Source of the DNA: Bremerella alba
GTDB taxonomy: Bacteria; Planctomycetota; Planctomycetia; Pirellulales; Pirellulaceae
Direction of reading: 5' to 3'
Length of the DNA stretch: 64,000 nt
Assembly: GCF_013618625.1 (NCBI RefSeq)
Contig: NZ_JABRWO010000002.1
Span: 124,001-188,000 of the forward strand
Of the stretch, positions 17,940 through 28,284 are shown piece by piece (the first letter of the stretch is position 1; the number at the start of each line of letters is the position of its first letter). The position numbers and the translations under genes are program-made. The notes beneath the pieces are model-generated. The model made no database searches, was not told where the DNA came from, and saw nothing but the letters and a program-made list of their open reading frames with translations.

Positions 17940-20900
17940 ATGAATCTGTACGCTTATCCTGAAGGTGTGCCCGTGTCGATTGCAACTCACACGCAACGCA
18001 AAATGGAACTCTCTGACATCGATTTCATCACCCAAGAAGCGATCCCTCTCGCGGCCGATATCCTCCAGGCATCGAAGTCGCGTGAGACGACAGAGGATCG
18101 AGCCAACTTGGCGAAGGTGGCTGGTCTGATCAACGATCAAGATGGCAAAAAGTTAACCGTCGCGATGGTCGATCAGGTGCTGCGCATCAAAAATCCGCGA
18201 CGTTCGGCCATCCATCTGCAATCGCTAGTTCAGCAGTACGGCCTGCCAGATTACTTCAGTCCTCGAGATCGCTGCTTACTTCAACTGGGGGTATGGGCCG
18301 CTCAATTCGCCCCGAGTTTAGTGATGCCGCTGGTTAGAAAGCGAATTCAAGCCGACTCGTCGCATGTCATCATCTCGGCCGAGCCGAAACCATTTGCCAC
18401 CTACCTGAAACAGCGCAAGCGCGACGCAATTCGTATCAACCTGAACCAATTGGGCGAAGCTGTTCTCGGCGAGAAAGAAGCACAAGTAAGACTTCAGCTC
18501 TATCTTCAACGCATTGCAGATCCTGCGATTCATTACGTTTCGGTCAAGCTGTCTGCTGTCGCCGCTCACATCAGTTTGACTGGTTATCAAGCCACGCTCG
18601 AGCAGTTGAAACATCGGCTCCGAACCCTATATCGAGCAGCAATGGCCCCTGGGAATGGCAAGCACAAGTTCATCAATCTTGACATGGAAGAATATCGCGA
18701 CCTTTACTTGACGGTCGATGTCTTACGCTCGGTGCTCGAAGAGCCCGAGTTTCGCGATCTGTCGGCGGGGATCGTGCTTCAAGCTTACCTGCCAGATTCG
18801 CATGCGGTTCAGCAATCCTTAACGCAGTGGGCTAAGCAGCGAGTTGCCCGAGGTGGAGCCGACATCAAGATTCGTTTGGTCAAAGGAGCGAACCTGGCGA
18901 TGGAGCAGGTAGAAGCCTCTATCCATGGCTGGCCGCAAGCCCCTTACCACACGAAGACCGAAACCGACGCGAACTATAAACGCATGGTCGAATATGCCCT
19001 CCGACCTGAGAACGCCGAAGCAGTGCGGATTGGATTGGCAAGTCATAACTTGTTCGATATCGCGTTCGCCCTTCGTTTGTCACAACATCGCGAGGTTGTC
19101 CATCGCGTCGACTTCGAGATGCTCGAAGGAATGGCTAACGCTCAAGCTCGCGAGATGCGTGATCGCACAGGCGACCTGCTGGTCTATGCCCCCATTTGCT
19201 ACGATGCCGATTTCGATTCCGCCGTAGCCTACCTGGTCCGCCGCTTCGACGAGAACACGCAGCCGGGAAGCTTTCTGGGATCGCTGTTTGCAATGGAAGT
19301 CGACTCACCTGCCTGGCAGGAACAAAGTCAGCGTTTTCTCGCTGCCGGCAAGCTGGCCCAGTCCCATCAATTGGCTACCCAACCCCATCGCAATCAAGAC
19401 CGGAGCACCGAACACTTCACGGCAACCTCGGCAAACCAACCCTTCGAGAACGCCCCAAACACCGACTTTTCAATCCCTGCCAATCGCCGGTGGATCGAGG
19501 GATTACTCGACGTTTGGAATGAGAGATCCTACGGCACCATCCCTGTGCAAGTGGGTGGGGTTGAAGAAACGACCGATAATATCGCTGATGGTCTCGATCC
19601 TTCGCATCCAGGGGAGATTCTCTATCGCTACGCCAACGGCGATGCTTCTCATGTGGAAATTGCTTTGCAAACCGCTACTCAGTCTCAACCCCAATGGGAG
19701 GAACTGGGCATAAAGCAGCGTGCTCAGATTCTACGTCAGTTCGCCGCCGTGGCCGCGCAGCAGCGAGGCGAAACGATGGGCGTGATGCTGGCCGATGCCG
19801 GCAAGGCAGTGCAGGAGAGCGATGGTGAAATCAGCGAGGCAATCGACTTTGCCGAGTATTACAGCCGCTCGCACAACACCAAAGGGTGGAACGACGGCAC
19901 AACCTCATCGCCTGTCGGGGTGGTGGTCGTTACGCCGCCTTGGAACTTCCCCTACGCGATTCCCGCCGGCGGTTGTCTCGCCGCGTTGATGGCCGGTAAT
20001 AGCGTTATTCTGAAGCCTGCTCCGGAAACGGTCTTAACCGCGTGGCACTTGGCCTGCCAGTTGTGGGAAGCGGGCGTTCCCCGCAAAGTCTTGCAGTTTC
20101 TACCGCTGGACGACGGCGACAACGGTAAGGCCCTGCTGAGCGATCCTCGCACTTCAATTGTCGTTCTCACCGGGGCATACGCGACCGCCCAGCTTTTCCA
20201 ATCGTGGCGACCAGCGATGCAATTGTATGCCGAGACAAGCGGCAAGAACAGCATGATCGTTTCCTCGGCGGCAGACCTCGACCTGGCAATCAAAGACCTC
20301 GTGCGTAGCGCCTTCGGTCACGCCGGACAAAAATGCTCGGCCGCCAGCTTGGCGATCGTTCTGCGAGATGTCTATGAGAGCGACCAGTTCCGCAATCAGC
20401 TTCGTGATGCGGCAGCGAGCTTGCATGTTGGATCTGCTTGGGATCTCTCTGCGGATGTCACGCCGATCATTCGACCGCCACATGCCGAACTGAAAAGAGG
20501 CTTGACGAAGCTAGAGCCGGGTGAGTTTTGGCTGCTTGAACCCCAAATGATTGACGATAACCCATGCCTGTGGAGTCCTGGTATCCGGCTGGGGGTGAAA
20601 CCTGGCAGTTGGTATCACCGCACCGAATGCTTCGGCCCAGTACTGGGAATCATTTGCGTCGATTCACTAGAAGAAGCGATCCGCATCCAGAACGACAGCG
20701 AGTTCGGTCTGACCGGAGGCTTATATTCGCTAGATTCCGAAGAGATCACTACATGGCGCGAGTCGGTCGAAGTTGGCAATGCTTACATCAACCGTACGAC
20801 GACCGGCGCGATTGTTCAGCGACAACCTTTCGGAGGTTGGAAACACTCGGCCGTCGGACCTGGCGCGAAAGCAGGTGGCCCTAACTACGTGGCCGCGTTC

Positions 20901-21530
20901 CAAAACTGGTCGCAAGCCGCCTTGCCTCAAGCCATGCAAACCCTTTCGGCCGAATTGCGCGAGCATGTGGCAATCCTCGGCAAAGCCCTCCCGTCGGACG
21001 ATGATCGCCAAGAATTACAAGCAGCAACTGCCAGCTACGTTTATTGGTGGGACCATTACTTCTCAAGAGAACATGATCCATCCTCGTTGCTCGGAGAAAC
21101 CAATCACTTCCGCTATCGACCTTTTCCGAAACATGTCGTTCGTGCCGAAGGTGACCCTATGCGCATGGTCGACTTAGCCAAGAGTTTCCTACTGTGTGAA
21201 ATCGCTGAAATCCCCTGGGAGTTGAGCGCCGCTTCGCAAAGCAATTGGTTTAACCGACTGCCATCGGCGTTGAAACAACGTAGTCGAGCGGAATCCCAAG
21301 AGGAATTCATCCAGCGGTTGTCGCAAACCGAACCAGGGTGTCTGCGCGTTGTCGGGTCCTCGGACCTCGATCCACTCTTCGACCTGAAACGCTGTGGCTA
21401 TCGCATCTTGAGCTCGACGTGTTACGCCAATGGGCGGCTCGAATGGCTCGGGTATCTGCGAGAACAATCGGTGACTGAAATCGTCCACCGACATGGGAAT
21501 ATCGTTTCCCGGCAACACCAACGGCAATAA
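17940..21530 (+). CDS. putA: Bifunctional proline dehydrogenase / glutamate-semialdehyde dehydrogenase
   Basis: Oxidises L-proline to glutamate in two steps. From ATG 17940 the protein has 1196 aa; the frame extends upstream to a TTG at 17865 with no clear ribosome site. The first half is a PRODH barrel (IRLVKGANLAMEQVEASIHG, LASHNLFDIAFAL, FEMLEGMANAQAREMR). The second half is an aldehyde dehydrogenase: PPWNFPYAIPAGGCLAALMA for NAD binding, catalytic Cys in GHAGQKCSAA, and QPFGGWKHSAVGPGAKAGG near the end. No ribbon-helix-helix DNA-binding domain is visible at the N-terminus, so regulation probably comes from the PAS-AraC gene upstream. PutA can also act on hydroxyproline-type substrates, which would link it to the nearby deaminase/oxidase pair. 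Confidence 0.93.
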   Translation: MNLYAYPEGVPVSIATHTQRKMELSDIDFITQEAIPLAADILQASKSRETTEDRANLAKVAGLINDQDGKKLTVAMVDQVLRIKNPRRSAIHLQSLVQQYGLPDYFSPRDRCLLQLGVWAAQFAPSLVMPLVRKRIQADSSHVIISAEPKPFATYLKQRKRDAIRINLNQLGEAVLGEKEAQVRLQLYLQRIADPAIHYVSVKLSAVAAHISLTGYQATLEQLKHRLRTLYRAAMAPGNGKHKFINLDMEEYRDLYLTVDVLRSVLEEPEFRDLSAGIVLQAYLPDSHAVQQSLTQWAKQRVARGGADIKIRLVKGANLAMEQVEASIHGWPQAPYHTKTETDANYKRMVEYALRPENAEAVRIGLASHNLFDIAFALRLSQHREVVHRVDFEMLEGMANAQAREMRDRTGDLLVYAPICYDADFDSAVAYLVRRFDENTQPGSFLGSLFAMEVDSPAWQEQSQRFLAAGKLAQSHQLATQPHRNQDRSTEHFTATSANQPFENAPNTDFSIPANRRWIEGLLDVWNERSYGTIPVQVGGVEETTDNIADGLDPSHPGEILYRYANGDASHVEIALQTATQSQPQWEELGIKQRAQILRQFAAVAAQQRGETMGVMLADAGKAVQESDGEISEAIDFAEYYSRSHNTKGWNDGTTSSPVGVVVVTPPWNFPYAIPAGGCLAALMAGNSVILKPAPETVLTAWHLACQLWEAGVPRKVLQFLPLDDGDNGKALLSDPRTSIVVLTGAYATAQLFQSWRPAMQLYAETSGKNSMIVSSAADLDLAIKDLVRSAFGHAGQKCSAASLAIVLRDVYESDQFRNQLRDAAASLHVGSAWDLSADVTPIIRPPHAELKRGLTKLEPGEFWLLEPQMIDDNPCLWSPGIRLGVKPGSWYHRTECFGPVLGIICVDSLEEAIRIQNDSEFGLTGGLYSLDSEEITTWRESVEVGNAYINRTTTGAIVQRQPFGGWKHSAVGPGAKAGGPNYVAAFQNWSQAALPQAMQTLSAELREHVAILGKALPSDDDRQELQAATASYVYWWDHYFSREHDPSSLLGETNHFRYRPFPKHVVRAEGDPMRMVDLAKSFLLCEIAEIPWELSAASQSNWFNRLPSALKQRSRAESQEEFIQRLSQTEPGCLRVVGSSDLDPLFDLKRCGYRILSSTCYANGRLEWLGYLREQSVTEIVHRHGNIVSRQHQRQ

Positions 21531-21615
21531 AGAATACTTGATAGAACGCATTCCGAGTCGATGTTATGATGGCGAGTCTGGCCCCCCTTGACCTCCCCTG
21601 TCGACTTGGTTTCTT

Positions 21616-23052
21616 ATGCATCTCTTTCGTACTCTCGTATTGCTGACCGTTTTCTACGTGACCACTGCCATTTCGGCGGCTGAGCGTCCTAACATCGTCT
21701 GGATCATTGCCGATGACCTCAGCCCAGAGTTGGGTTGCTATGGCTACCAAGGAGTTAGCACCCCTAATATTGATCGCCTGGCCGACCAGGGGCATCGCTA
21801 TACAGAGGCGTTTTCTACCTCGCCGGTTTGCTCGTCCTCGCGTTCCGCGTTCATCACTGGGGTTTACCAGACGGCAACCGGGACGCATCATCATCGCACG
21901 GAAGTCAAACGACCGCTGCCGAGTCCTGTCGTTCCCATTCTCACGTTGTTGAAAGACGCCGGGTACTACCTCAGCAATAGCAACAGCACGATGACTCGCC
22001 CCGGCAAGACCGACTACAACTTCACTACCCAAGGCCAGGTTTTCGATGGTATCGATTGGTCGATGCGTGAAAAGGGACAGCCGTTTTTCGCGCAAATTCA
22101 AATCCACGAACCGCACCGCGCGTTCATCCGGGCCAAGGATTTGGCCCGAGCCGATGACGTCGAGATTCCTTCTTACTACCCAGAGCACCCGGTCATCCGT
22201 GCGGATTGGGCGAACTACCTCGCCAGCATCGAAACGCTCGACCAGCATGTGGGTGCCGTTGTGCAGCGATTAAAAGACGAAGGGGAATTCGATAAGACGG
22301 TGATCTTCTTCTTCGGAGATCACGGTCGGCCTCACTATCGCGACAAACAGTGGCTTTACGACGGCGGCCTTCGCGTTCCGCTTGTGGTGCACTTGCCAGG
22401 ACATCTGAGCTCTGGTGTGGTCAACAACGATTTGGTCAGCCTGATCGACGTCAGCGCGACAACCATTGCCGTCGCTGGCCTGCCCGTACCTGAGTGGATG
22501 GACGGCCAAGATTTTCTTTCCGATGACTTCGCAGGGCGGACCATGATCTTCGCTGCGCGAGATCGGTGCGGTGACGCGGTCGACAGAATTCGCTGCGTGC
22601 GTACCGATTCGTTCAAGTATATTCGCAATGACTTCCCCGAACTTCCCTACACCCAGCGAAGTGGCTACAAAGAGCTTCAATACCCAGGCATGACAGTCGC
22701 TCGCGTATTAAAGCAGCAGGGCAAGCTGGAAGGTCCGCCGGCGCACTTTTGGACTGAGTCACGTCCTGCGGAAGAACTCTATGACTTGAATGCCGACCCA
22801 GATGAAACCAACAATGTGGCCGATGATAAGAAATACGCGAAGGTATTGGCCACTCTGCGCAATGAACTCGATCAGTGGATCGCCGGCACAAACGACTATG
22901 GTTATCAGCCTGAACCGCAGCTCCAAGAAACGATTGAGGCCAGTCGCAAGTGGTCGAACGGAGCATTTAAGCGACGCGGGCTCTCACCAGACGTCAAGCC
23001 GGATGTGTATCTAAACTGGTGGGAAAAGGAGTTAGGCGTCTCGCAGCGGTAA
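21616..23052 (+). CDS. Secreted type I sulfatase (heparan-sulfatase-like)
   Basis: 478 aa. Signal peptide about residues 1-21 (LVLLTVFYVTTAISA), then the metal site NIVWIIADDLSPELGCYGYQ. The formylglycine motif is CSSSR with Cys72; Ser at the third position instead of Pro or Ala is typical of the S1_8-like/sulfamidase side of the family. The later metal pair is VIFFFGDHGRPHYRDKQWLYDGG. It starts 85 bp after putA. It converges on the GNAT gene with a 6-bp gap. The substrate may be a sulfated glycan; the family assignment is firm and the substrate is not. Confidence 0.9.
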   Translation: MHLFRTLVLLTVFYVTTAISAAERPNIVWIIADDLSPELGCYGYQGVSTPNIDRLADQGHRYTEAFSTSPVCSSSRSAFITGVYQTATGTHHHRTEVKRPLPSPVVPILTLLKDAGYYLSNSNSTMTRPGKTDYNFTTQGQVFDGIDWSMREKGQPFFAQIQIHEPHRAFIRAKDLARADDVEIPSYYPEHPVIRADWANYLASIETLDQHVGAVVQRLKDEGEFDKTVIFFFGDHGRPHYRDKQWLYDGGLRVPLVVHLPGHLSSGVVNNDLVSLIDVSATTIAVAGLPVPEWMDGQDFLSDDFAGRTMIFAARDRCGDAVDRIRCVRTDSFKYIRNDFPELPYTQRSGYKELQYPGMTVARVLKQQGKLEGPPAHFWTESRPAEELYDLNADPDETNNVADDKKYAKVLATLRNELDQWIAGTNDYGYQPEPQLQETIEASRKWSNGAFKRRGLSPDVKPDVYLNWWEKELGVSQR

Positions 23053-23058
23053 CTCTGC

Positions 23059-23994
23059 CTAACTGGTCTCGGGCATGAAGGTCGGCATGACAATCCCCTC
23101 GGGCTTCGTCCATTCACCACGGACTTGCGAAAAGTGAAGCTCACAGTTCCTCGCTCCCCAACCGTACAACTGTTGAACCAGCTCGCTTGCTTCAACTGGG
23201 ACAAGCCACACCGGCGATCTGCCAGCGTGATGCTGCAATTCGGAATAGATCAACGCTGCGGCATCCTCTTCCGTTCGCATCGCGCCTGGTCCTAGCATGT
23301 TCGAGCCAGGATGAAATACCGAGGCCAGAACTCCGTCGAGTTCCCCAGAGCTATTGACGATGACGGATACGTGCCATAGCCCGGATTTGTTTTCCAGAAA
23401 GTGGCGGTAATCGTCAGGGCGGCGAATGTGATGCAGCTTTTCTTCCAACGCGACGATCGCCTCCAGGTCGCCAGCGGTTGCTTCACGCACGCAGTCCAGC
23501 CGAGCTGGTGGCGTGCCTCGTTGTATTCCGCTCTCCGGCACTTCCAGGTACATATCTTGATAGGTTGCCCGAGGAACGAAACCAGCTCGACTGTAAAGCG
23601 AGAACGAATCTAGATTCAGAGCGCTCGACACCAGTCGCACCGGCTTGTTTACCTTCTCAGCCAGATCAATAACGGCCTGCAAGAGCTTCCGCGCGACACC
23701 TCCGCCGAAGTGATCGGGGTGAACGTTCATGATCCCCAACGACACGTGAGTGGGGCGTGGATGGTAAAAGCAAGATCCGGCAATCACACCAGACTCGTCA
23801 CACCTAGCCACCACGCAGCATCCGGGATCAATGGCTTCGTACACTTCACAAAACACGCTTGCGACCGACACGTCGCCGGTGAAGATAGGCGGTCGGGCAT
23901 GCGATTGATACCAGGCGTTGGTCGAATGGTAAATCAACGAGGTAACTTCATGCTGCTGCTCAGTCGTCATCGATTGAATCGTATAGCTCGACAT
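23059..23994 (-). CDS. GNAT-family N-acetyltransferase
   Basis: 311 aa, longer than a single GNAT domain. The acetyl-CoA region is around residues 85-125 (LGIMNVHPDHFGGGVARKLL, then NKPVRLVSSALNLDSFSLYS), with the expected Gly-rich loop and a following Asn-Tyr-type helix. The C-terminal half (AGDLEAIVALEEKLHHIRRP) looks like a second, degenerate GNAT-like domain. It is on the minus strand, alone, and convergent with the sulfatase. Acceptor unknown. Cytoplasmic, with no signal peptide. Confidence 0.8.
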   Translation of the reverse strand: MSSYTIQSMTTEQQHEVTSLIYHSTNAWYQSHARPPIFTGDVSVASVFCEVYEAIDPGCCVVARCDESGVIAGSCFYHPRPTHVSLGIMNVHPDHFGGGVARKLLQAVIDLAEKVNKPVRLVSSALNLDSFSLYSRAGFVPRATYQDMYLEVPESGIQRGTPPARLDCVREATAGDLEAIVALEEKLHHIRRPDDYRHFLENKSGLWHVSVIVNSSGELDGVLASVFHPGSNMLGPGAMRTEEDAAALIYSELQHHAGRSPVWLVPVEASELVQQLYGWGARNCELHFSQVRGEWTKPEGIVMPTFMPETS

Positions 23995-24215
23995 ACTTCG
24001 TCCTGTACCATGGCTCGTGAATCACTCCAAACAGTGTCGATATTCTCCAACGATTACTACATTCGTGCCACCCTTCGACGAGTGGGTTCATTTTCGACCA
24101 GAAAAGTCTCGCGTCATTTCCGCAGATCCATTAAAATGGCGATTCGGGCATCTCCTTGCCCTCCTCCTCTGTTTCCTTCCACTTCCCTCCTTCGGTAATC
24201 GAGCGTGGCGATCGT

Positions 24216-26690
24216 ATGACCCAGCTGCCTCATTTAGCAGATTTCGCTCGCCTCGTGGCGATTATTGCGGTTGCGATGCTGCCAAGTGTTGCTTTCGCGG
24301 CTGATAATTCACAGACGGATGCGGTACGTTTCGAACAAGATATCTACCCCCTCCTTCGCAAGGCCTGCTTTGAATGCCACGGCGCCGATACGCAAGAGGC
24401 CGGATTACGCGTTGACGAGCGCCGTGCTTTTTTCGATTCGGGTAGCGTTGTCCCTGGTAATCCAAACGATAGCGAACTTTTGCGAAGAGTCATGCTGCCT
24501 GAGGGACATGACGAAATCATGCCCGCCGTGGGCGATCCGTTCACGACCAATGAGGTGAGTTCTCTTCGCGACTGGATTGTCAACGGAGCAACCTGGCCCC
24601 AAGATTTCATCCCTCCCAAGCACTGGGCATATGTCTCACCTGATCGGCCGATGCTACCGGAAGTGAAACATAAACCATGGCCCCAGTCTCCGATCGACCA
24701 CTTCGTCCTGGCCAAGCTCGAATCGCTTGAGTTGGAACCATCGCCTGCGGCTTCCCCGGAGAAGCTCCTACGCCGGGTCCATCTCGACTTGATCGGACTG
24801 CCCCCCACGCCGCAGGAAGTGAATGCGTTCGTATCCAACCCATCTCAGCAGCATTATCGCCAAATTGTTGACGAGCTTTTAGCAAGACCGCAATTTGGCG
24901 AGCGCTGGGCACGACCTTGGCTCGACTTGGCACGTTATGCTGACTCGCATGGATTTCAGCGCGACGATCTCCGCGAGATTTGGGCATATCGCGATTGGGT
25001 CATACAAGCGATGAACGACGACATGCCGTTCGATCGATTTACGATCGAGCAAATCGCTGGCGACCTCTTGCCTGATGCGACCGAATCGACTCGGATCGCA
25101 ACTGGGTTTCATCGCTGCGCTCCGACCAATGTCGAAGCAGGCTCACTGCCGGAAGAAACCCGGACCGAGCAGATCATCGACCGCGTCAACACCACAGGCG
25201 CCGTCTGGCTCGGAACGACGCTCGAATGCTGCCAATGTCACGATCACAAGTACGATCCTTTCCCCACGAAGGACTACTACCGGATGCTGGCATTCTTCAA
25301 TAGCACGCAGCGCGAGGCAGACCGTACCGACTCGAAGAAGCCCAGCTCAATCGCGTTTCAGGGACCGTCCATGGATCTCGCGAATCCTCAGCGAGCACAG
25401 CGGCGGAAACAACTTCAAACAAAACAGGCTGAAGTCAAACAGCAACAATCTAAGCGACGCGACGAACTCGCAGACGAATTAAAATCCTGGGTCACAAGTA
25501 TTGACTCCGACGCAATGAAGTCGATGCCTGACCCGGTCAAAGAGGTGATCGCAAAAGCCCCTGAACAGTGGACCCCTAAAGAAGAAAAGACGCTGCTTGA
25601 TCACTGCATGAAACAAGATAGTTCGAGTCAAAAGATCACCAAACAGCTAAGTAAGATACAACGCGACCTGAAATCTGCCGCGCCGGACAAGACGCTGGTG
25701 ATGATCGAACTTGAAGAAGCGCGTCCCACGCATATATACGAGCGTGGGAACTATCAGACCCCCGGCGCGCCTGTCCAACCTGGCACACCTGAAATCCTGC
25801 ACGCGATGCCCCAGGGGCCGGGTAATCGGCTGTCGCTGGCACGCTGGCTGGTATCGCAGGAGAACCCGCTGGTCGCTCGCGTGGTCGTCAATCGCTGGTG
25901 GGCTGAACTATTCGGTCAAGGTATCGTGTCGACGGAAGAAGACTTCGGCATCAAAGGAGAGCAACCAACCCATCCCGAACTATTAGACTGGCTGGCGGTC
26001 GAGTTCATGGAAAACGGCTGGTCGCGCAAGAAACTACTGCGGGAGATCGTGCACTCGGCAACCTACCAGCAGTCGTCCAACATCACCCCGCAGCAGTTAG
26101 AACGTGACGATCGCAACAAGCAACTTGCACGCGGTCCACGCATGCGGATGGATGCCGAAATGATTCGCGACAACGCCCTGGCGATTTCCGGCTTGCTTAG
26201 CCTCAAGCAGTTCGGCCCTCCCATTCGTCCATATCAACCCTCAGGCATTTGGACCAAAGTCGGCGGGCAAAAGTACAACTACCAGGTTAGCCCCGGCAAC
26301 GAGCAACATCGCCGAGGGATATATGTCGTCCTTAAACGAGGTTCACCCTACCCAAGCTTTCTCAACTTCGATGCCAACGCGCGCCTTGCGTGCACGGTGC
26401 AGCGGTCACGCACCAATACTCCCCTGCAAGCTCTCACGCTGCTGAACGACCCCGTTTACGTCGAAGCCGCCCAGTCCTTGGCGCAGCGAATTCAAAGCGA
26501 AGCGGCAGATCGCCCGCTTAACCAGCAGTTGACTTACGCCTTCCAACTGTGCACTGCGCGTACTCCGAACAAATCGGAACTTATCACGCTGAGACACTTG
26601 GTCGAGCTATATCCCCAGGACATCGACAAGGGCTGGTTCAATGTCGCAGCGGCATTGCTGAACCTACACGAAACCATCACGAAGGACTAG
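24216..26690 (+). CDS. Planctomycete cytochrome-type protein with PSCyt1, DUF1549 and DUF1553 domains
   Basis: Secreted or membrane-anchored protein of about 824 aa. The frame is open to an ATG at 24156, but ATG 24216 puts a signal-like helix (LVAIIAVAMLPSVAFA) near the N-terminus and is preferred. A PSCyt1 heme site CFECHG comes first. DUF1549 follows (LLRRVHLDLIGLPPTPQEVN, then ECCQCHDHKYDPFPTKDYYR, a second CxxCH). A charged helical linker (about 380-540) leads to DUF1553 (NRLSLARWLVSQENPLVARV, then LLREIVHSATYQQSSN). Always paired with DUF1501 proteins in planctomycetes, as here (9-bp gap). The biochemical role is unsettled; such pairs are widespread in polysaccharide-degrading planctomycetes. 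Confidence 0.9.
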   Translation: MTQLPHLADFARLVAIIAVAMLPSVAFAADNSQTDAVRFEQDIYPLLRKACFECHGADTQEAGLRVDERRAFFDSGSVVPGNPNDSELLRRVMLPEGHDEIMPAVGDPFTTNEVSSLRDWIVNGATWPQDFIPPKHWAYVSPDRPMLPEVKHKPWPQSPIDHFVLAKLESLELEPSPAASPEKLLRRVHLDLIGLPPTPQEVNAFVSNPSQQHYRQIVDELLARPQFGERWARPWLDLARYADSHGFQRDDLREIWAYRDWVIQAMNDDMPFDRFTIEQIAGDLLPDATESTRIATGFHRCAPTNVEAGSLPEETRTEQIIDRVNTTGAVWLGTTLECCQCHDHKYDPFPTKDYYRMLAFFNSTQREADRTDSKKPSSIAFQGPSMDLANPQRAQRRKQLQTKQAEVKQQQSKRRDELADELKSWVTSIDSDAMKSMPDPVKEVIAKAPEQWTPKEEKTLLDHCMKQDSSSQKITKQLSKIQRDLKSAAPDKTLVMIELEEARPTHIYERGNYQTPGAPVQPGTPEILHAMPQGPGNRLSLARWLVSQENPLVARVVVNRWWAELFGQGIVSTEEDFGIKGEQPTHPELLDWLAVEFMENGWSRKKLLREIVHSATYQQSSNITPQQLERDDRNKQLARGPRMRMDAEMIRDNALAISGLLSLKQFGPPIRPYQPSGIWTKVGGQKYNYQVSPGNEQHRRGIYVVLKRGSPYPSFLNFDANARLACTVQRSRTNTPLQALTLLNDPVYVEAAQSLAQRIQSEAADRPLNQQLTYAFQLCTARTPNKSELITLRHLVELYPQDIDKGWFNVAAALLNLHETITKD

Positions 26691-26699
26691 CGCGTCGCG

Positions 26700-28106
26700 A
26701 TGAGCACCAAAGACCATCAACAAGCCACAACGCGCCGGGGATTCCTGCGGAATTCAGGCATCGGATTTGGTGGCATCGCGTTAGCGTCTCTGCTGCAAGA
26801 CAATGGCAGCGCTAAAACGTTAGCCCCGCATCGTGTGCCGCGTGCCAAGCATGTGATCTATTTACACATGATCGGCGCTCCGTCGCAATTAGATCTGTTT
26901 GAGCCGAAGCCGGAACTCGTCAAACGACATAATCAGCCTTGCCCCGCAGAAGTGACCAAGGATCGTGATTTCGCTTTCATTGGTAAGACATCCACCCTCG
27001 CTGGTTCCCCATGGAAATACAGGCAACACGGATCGTGTGGCCATAGTTTTTCCGAACTGCTGCCCCACCTGGCAGGGGTTTCCGATGAGATCGCAATGAT
27101 CCATTCGGTACATACCGAAGAGATCAACCATGCTCCGGCTCAGATGTTTCTGCACTCCGGATTCGGTCGTGGTGGACGCCCCAGTTTTGGGTCGTGGGTA
27201 TCCTATGGTCTAGGATCTGAAAACGAAAACCTGCCAGGCTACATCGTCCTGCTTAGCGGCCCTAAAGGAGGCGCCGGAACAAGTCTCTGGTCGAGTGGTT
27301 TCCTACCCAGCATTCATCAAGGAATTCAGTTTCGCTCGGAAGGGGACCCGGTGCTGTTTTTATCCAACCCGAAGGACCACTCCACCCAAGATCGGCGACA
27401 CGTTCTCGACACCGTGTCCGATCTTAACCGGCAGCACTTGGCTGCCACCGGTGACCCTGAAATTGAAACGCGGATAGAGCAGTACGAGATGGCCTTTCGC
27501 ATGCAGGCATCCGTACCGGATCTGATGAACCTGGAAGGGGAAACCAAAGAGACGCTCTCCCTGTACGGGGCCCAGCCAGGGAAAGCATCGTTTGCCAATA
27601 ATTGCCTACTTGCCCGGCGACTCGTTGAACGGGGTGTGCGTTTGATCGAGCTTTACGATGCCGATTGGGACCACCATAACAATCTCGACAAGCGTCTTCC
27701 GGCCAAATGCAAGCAAACCGACCAAGCGATTGCCGCGCTGATTCTCGATCTCAAGCGACGGGGTTTGTTAGACGATACGCTCATCGTTTGGGGCTCCGAA
27801 TTCGGTCGTACACCACTACGCCAAGGTGGCAATGCCAAGGGGAACTCGGTGGCAGGTCGCGATCACCACAAAGACGCATTCACCATGTGGTTAGCTGGTG
27901 GCGGCGTGAAAGGGGGCGTCAGTCACGGGCGTACCGATGACTTCGGCATGGACATCGTCGATAACGGAGTCCACGTTCACGACCTCAACGCGACCATTTT
28001 GCATCTATTAGGCATCGATCACGAGCGACTCACCTACCGCTACCAAGGACGCGAGTTCCGCCTGACCGATGTGGATGGCAACTTGATTCGTCCGATACTG
28101 GCTTGA
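26700..28106 (+). CDS. DUF1501 domain-containing Tat-exported protein
   Basis: 468 aa. The N-terminus has a twin-arginine signal ([20 protein letters not shown]). The body is DUF1501, a sulfatase/alkaline-phosphatase-fold relative: [20 protein letters not shown], then [20 protein letters not shown] and [20 protein letters not shown], which carry the metal-ligand-like Asp/His residues. It begins 9 bp after its DUF1549/DUF1553 partner and is certainly in the same operon. Tat export suggests it folds with a cofactor or metal before secretion. The reaction is unknown. Confidence 0.92.
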   Translation: MSTKDHQQATTRRGFLRNSGIGFGGIALASLLQDNGSAKTLAPHRVPRAKHVIYLHMIGAPSQLDLFEPKPELVKRHNQPCPAEVTKDRDFAFIGKTSTLAGSPWKYRQHGSCGHSFSELLPHLAGVSDEIAMIHSVHTEEINHAPAQMFLHSGFGRGGRPSFGSWVSYGLGSENENLPGYIVLLSGPKGGAGTSLWSSGFLPSIHQGIQFRSEGDPVLFLSNPKDHSTQDRRHVLDTVSDLNRQHLAATGDPEIETRIEQYEMAFRMQASVPDLMNLEGETKETLSLYGAQPGKASFANNCLLARRLVERGVRLIELYDADWDHHNNLDKRLPAKCKQTDQAIAALILDLKRRGLLDDTLIVWGSEFGRTPLRQGGNAKGNSVAGRDHHKDAFTMWLAGGGVKGGVSHGRTDDFGMDIVDNGVHVHDLNATILHLLGIDHERLTYRYQGREFRLTDVDGNLIRPILA

Positions 28107-28284
28107 GCGACCTGGTAAATTTCACGGCCCCTTGGACATTATCTATAAGGAAACCGCCCTGGTTCGGGTGATAGACTAAACAGTCCTTGGCGATCCGTCG
28201 TGGCTGCCTTGGTTCACGTTGTGGACATTCCCTCCTTAGTCCCCTCTTCCCGTCTTGCCATTTGGCTGAAAAAGGATCCCGACC

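Noticed and set aside
21307-22248. 313-aa open frame antisense across the ends of putA and a sulfatase
   Set aside because: Fully covered by two strongly supported genes on the other strand; composition is Arg/Val-rich and not protein-like.
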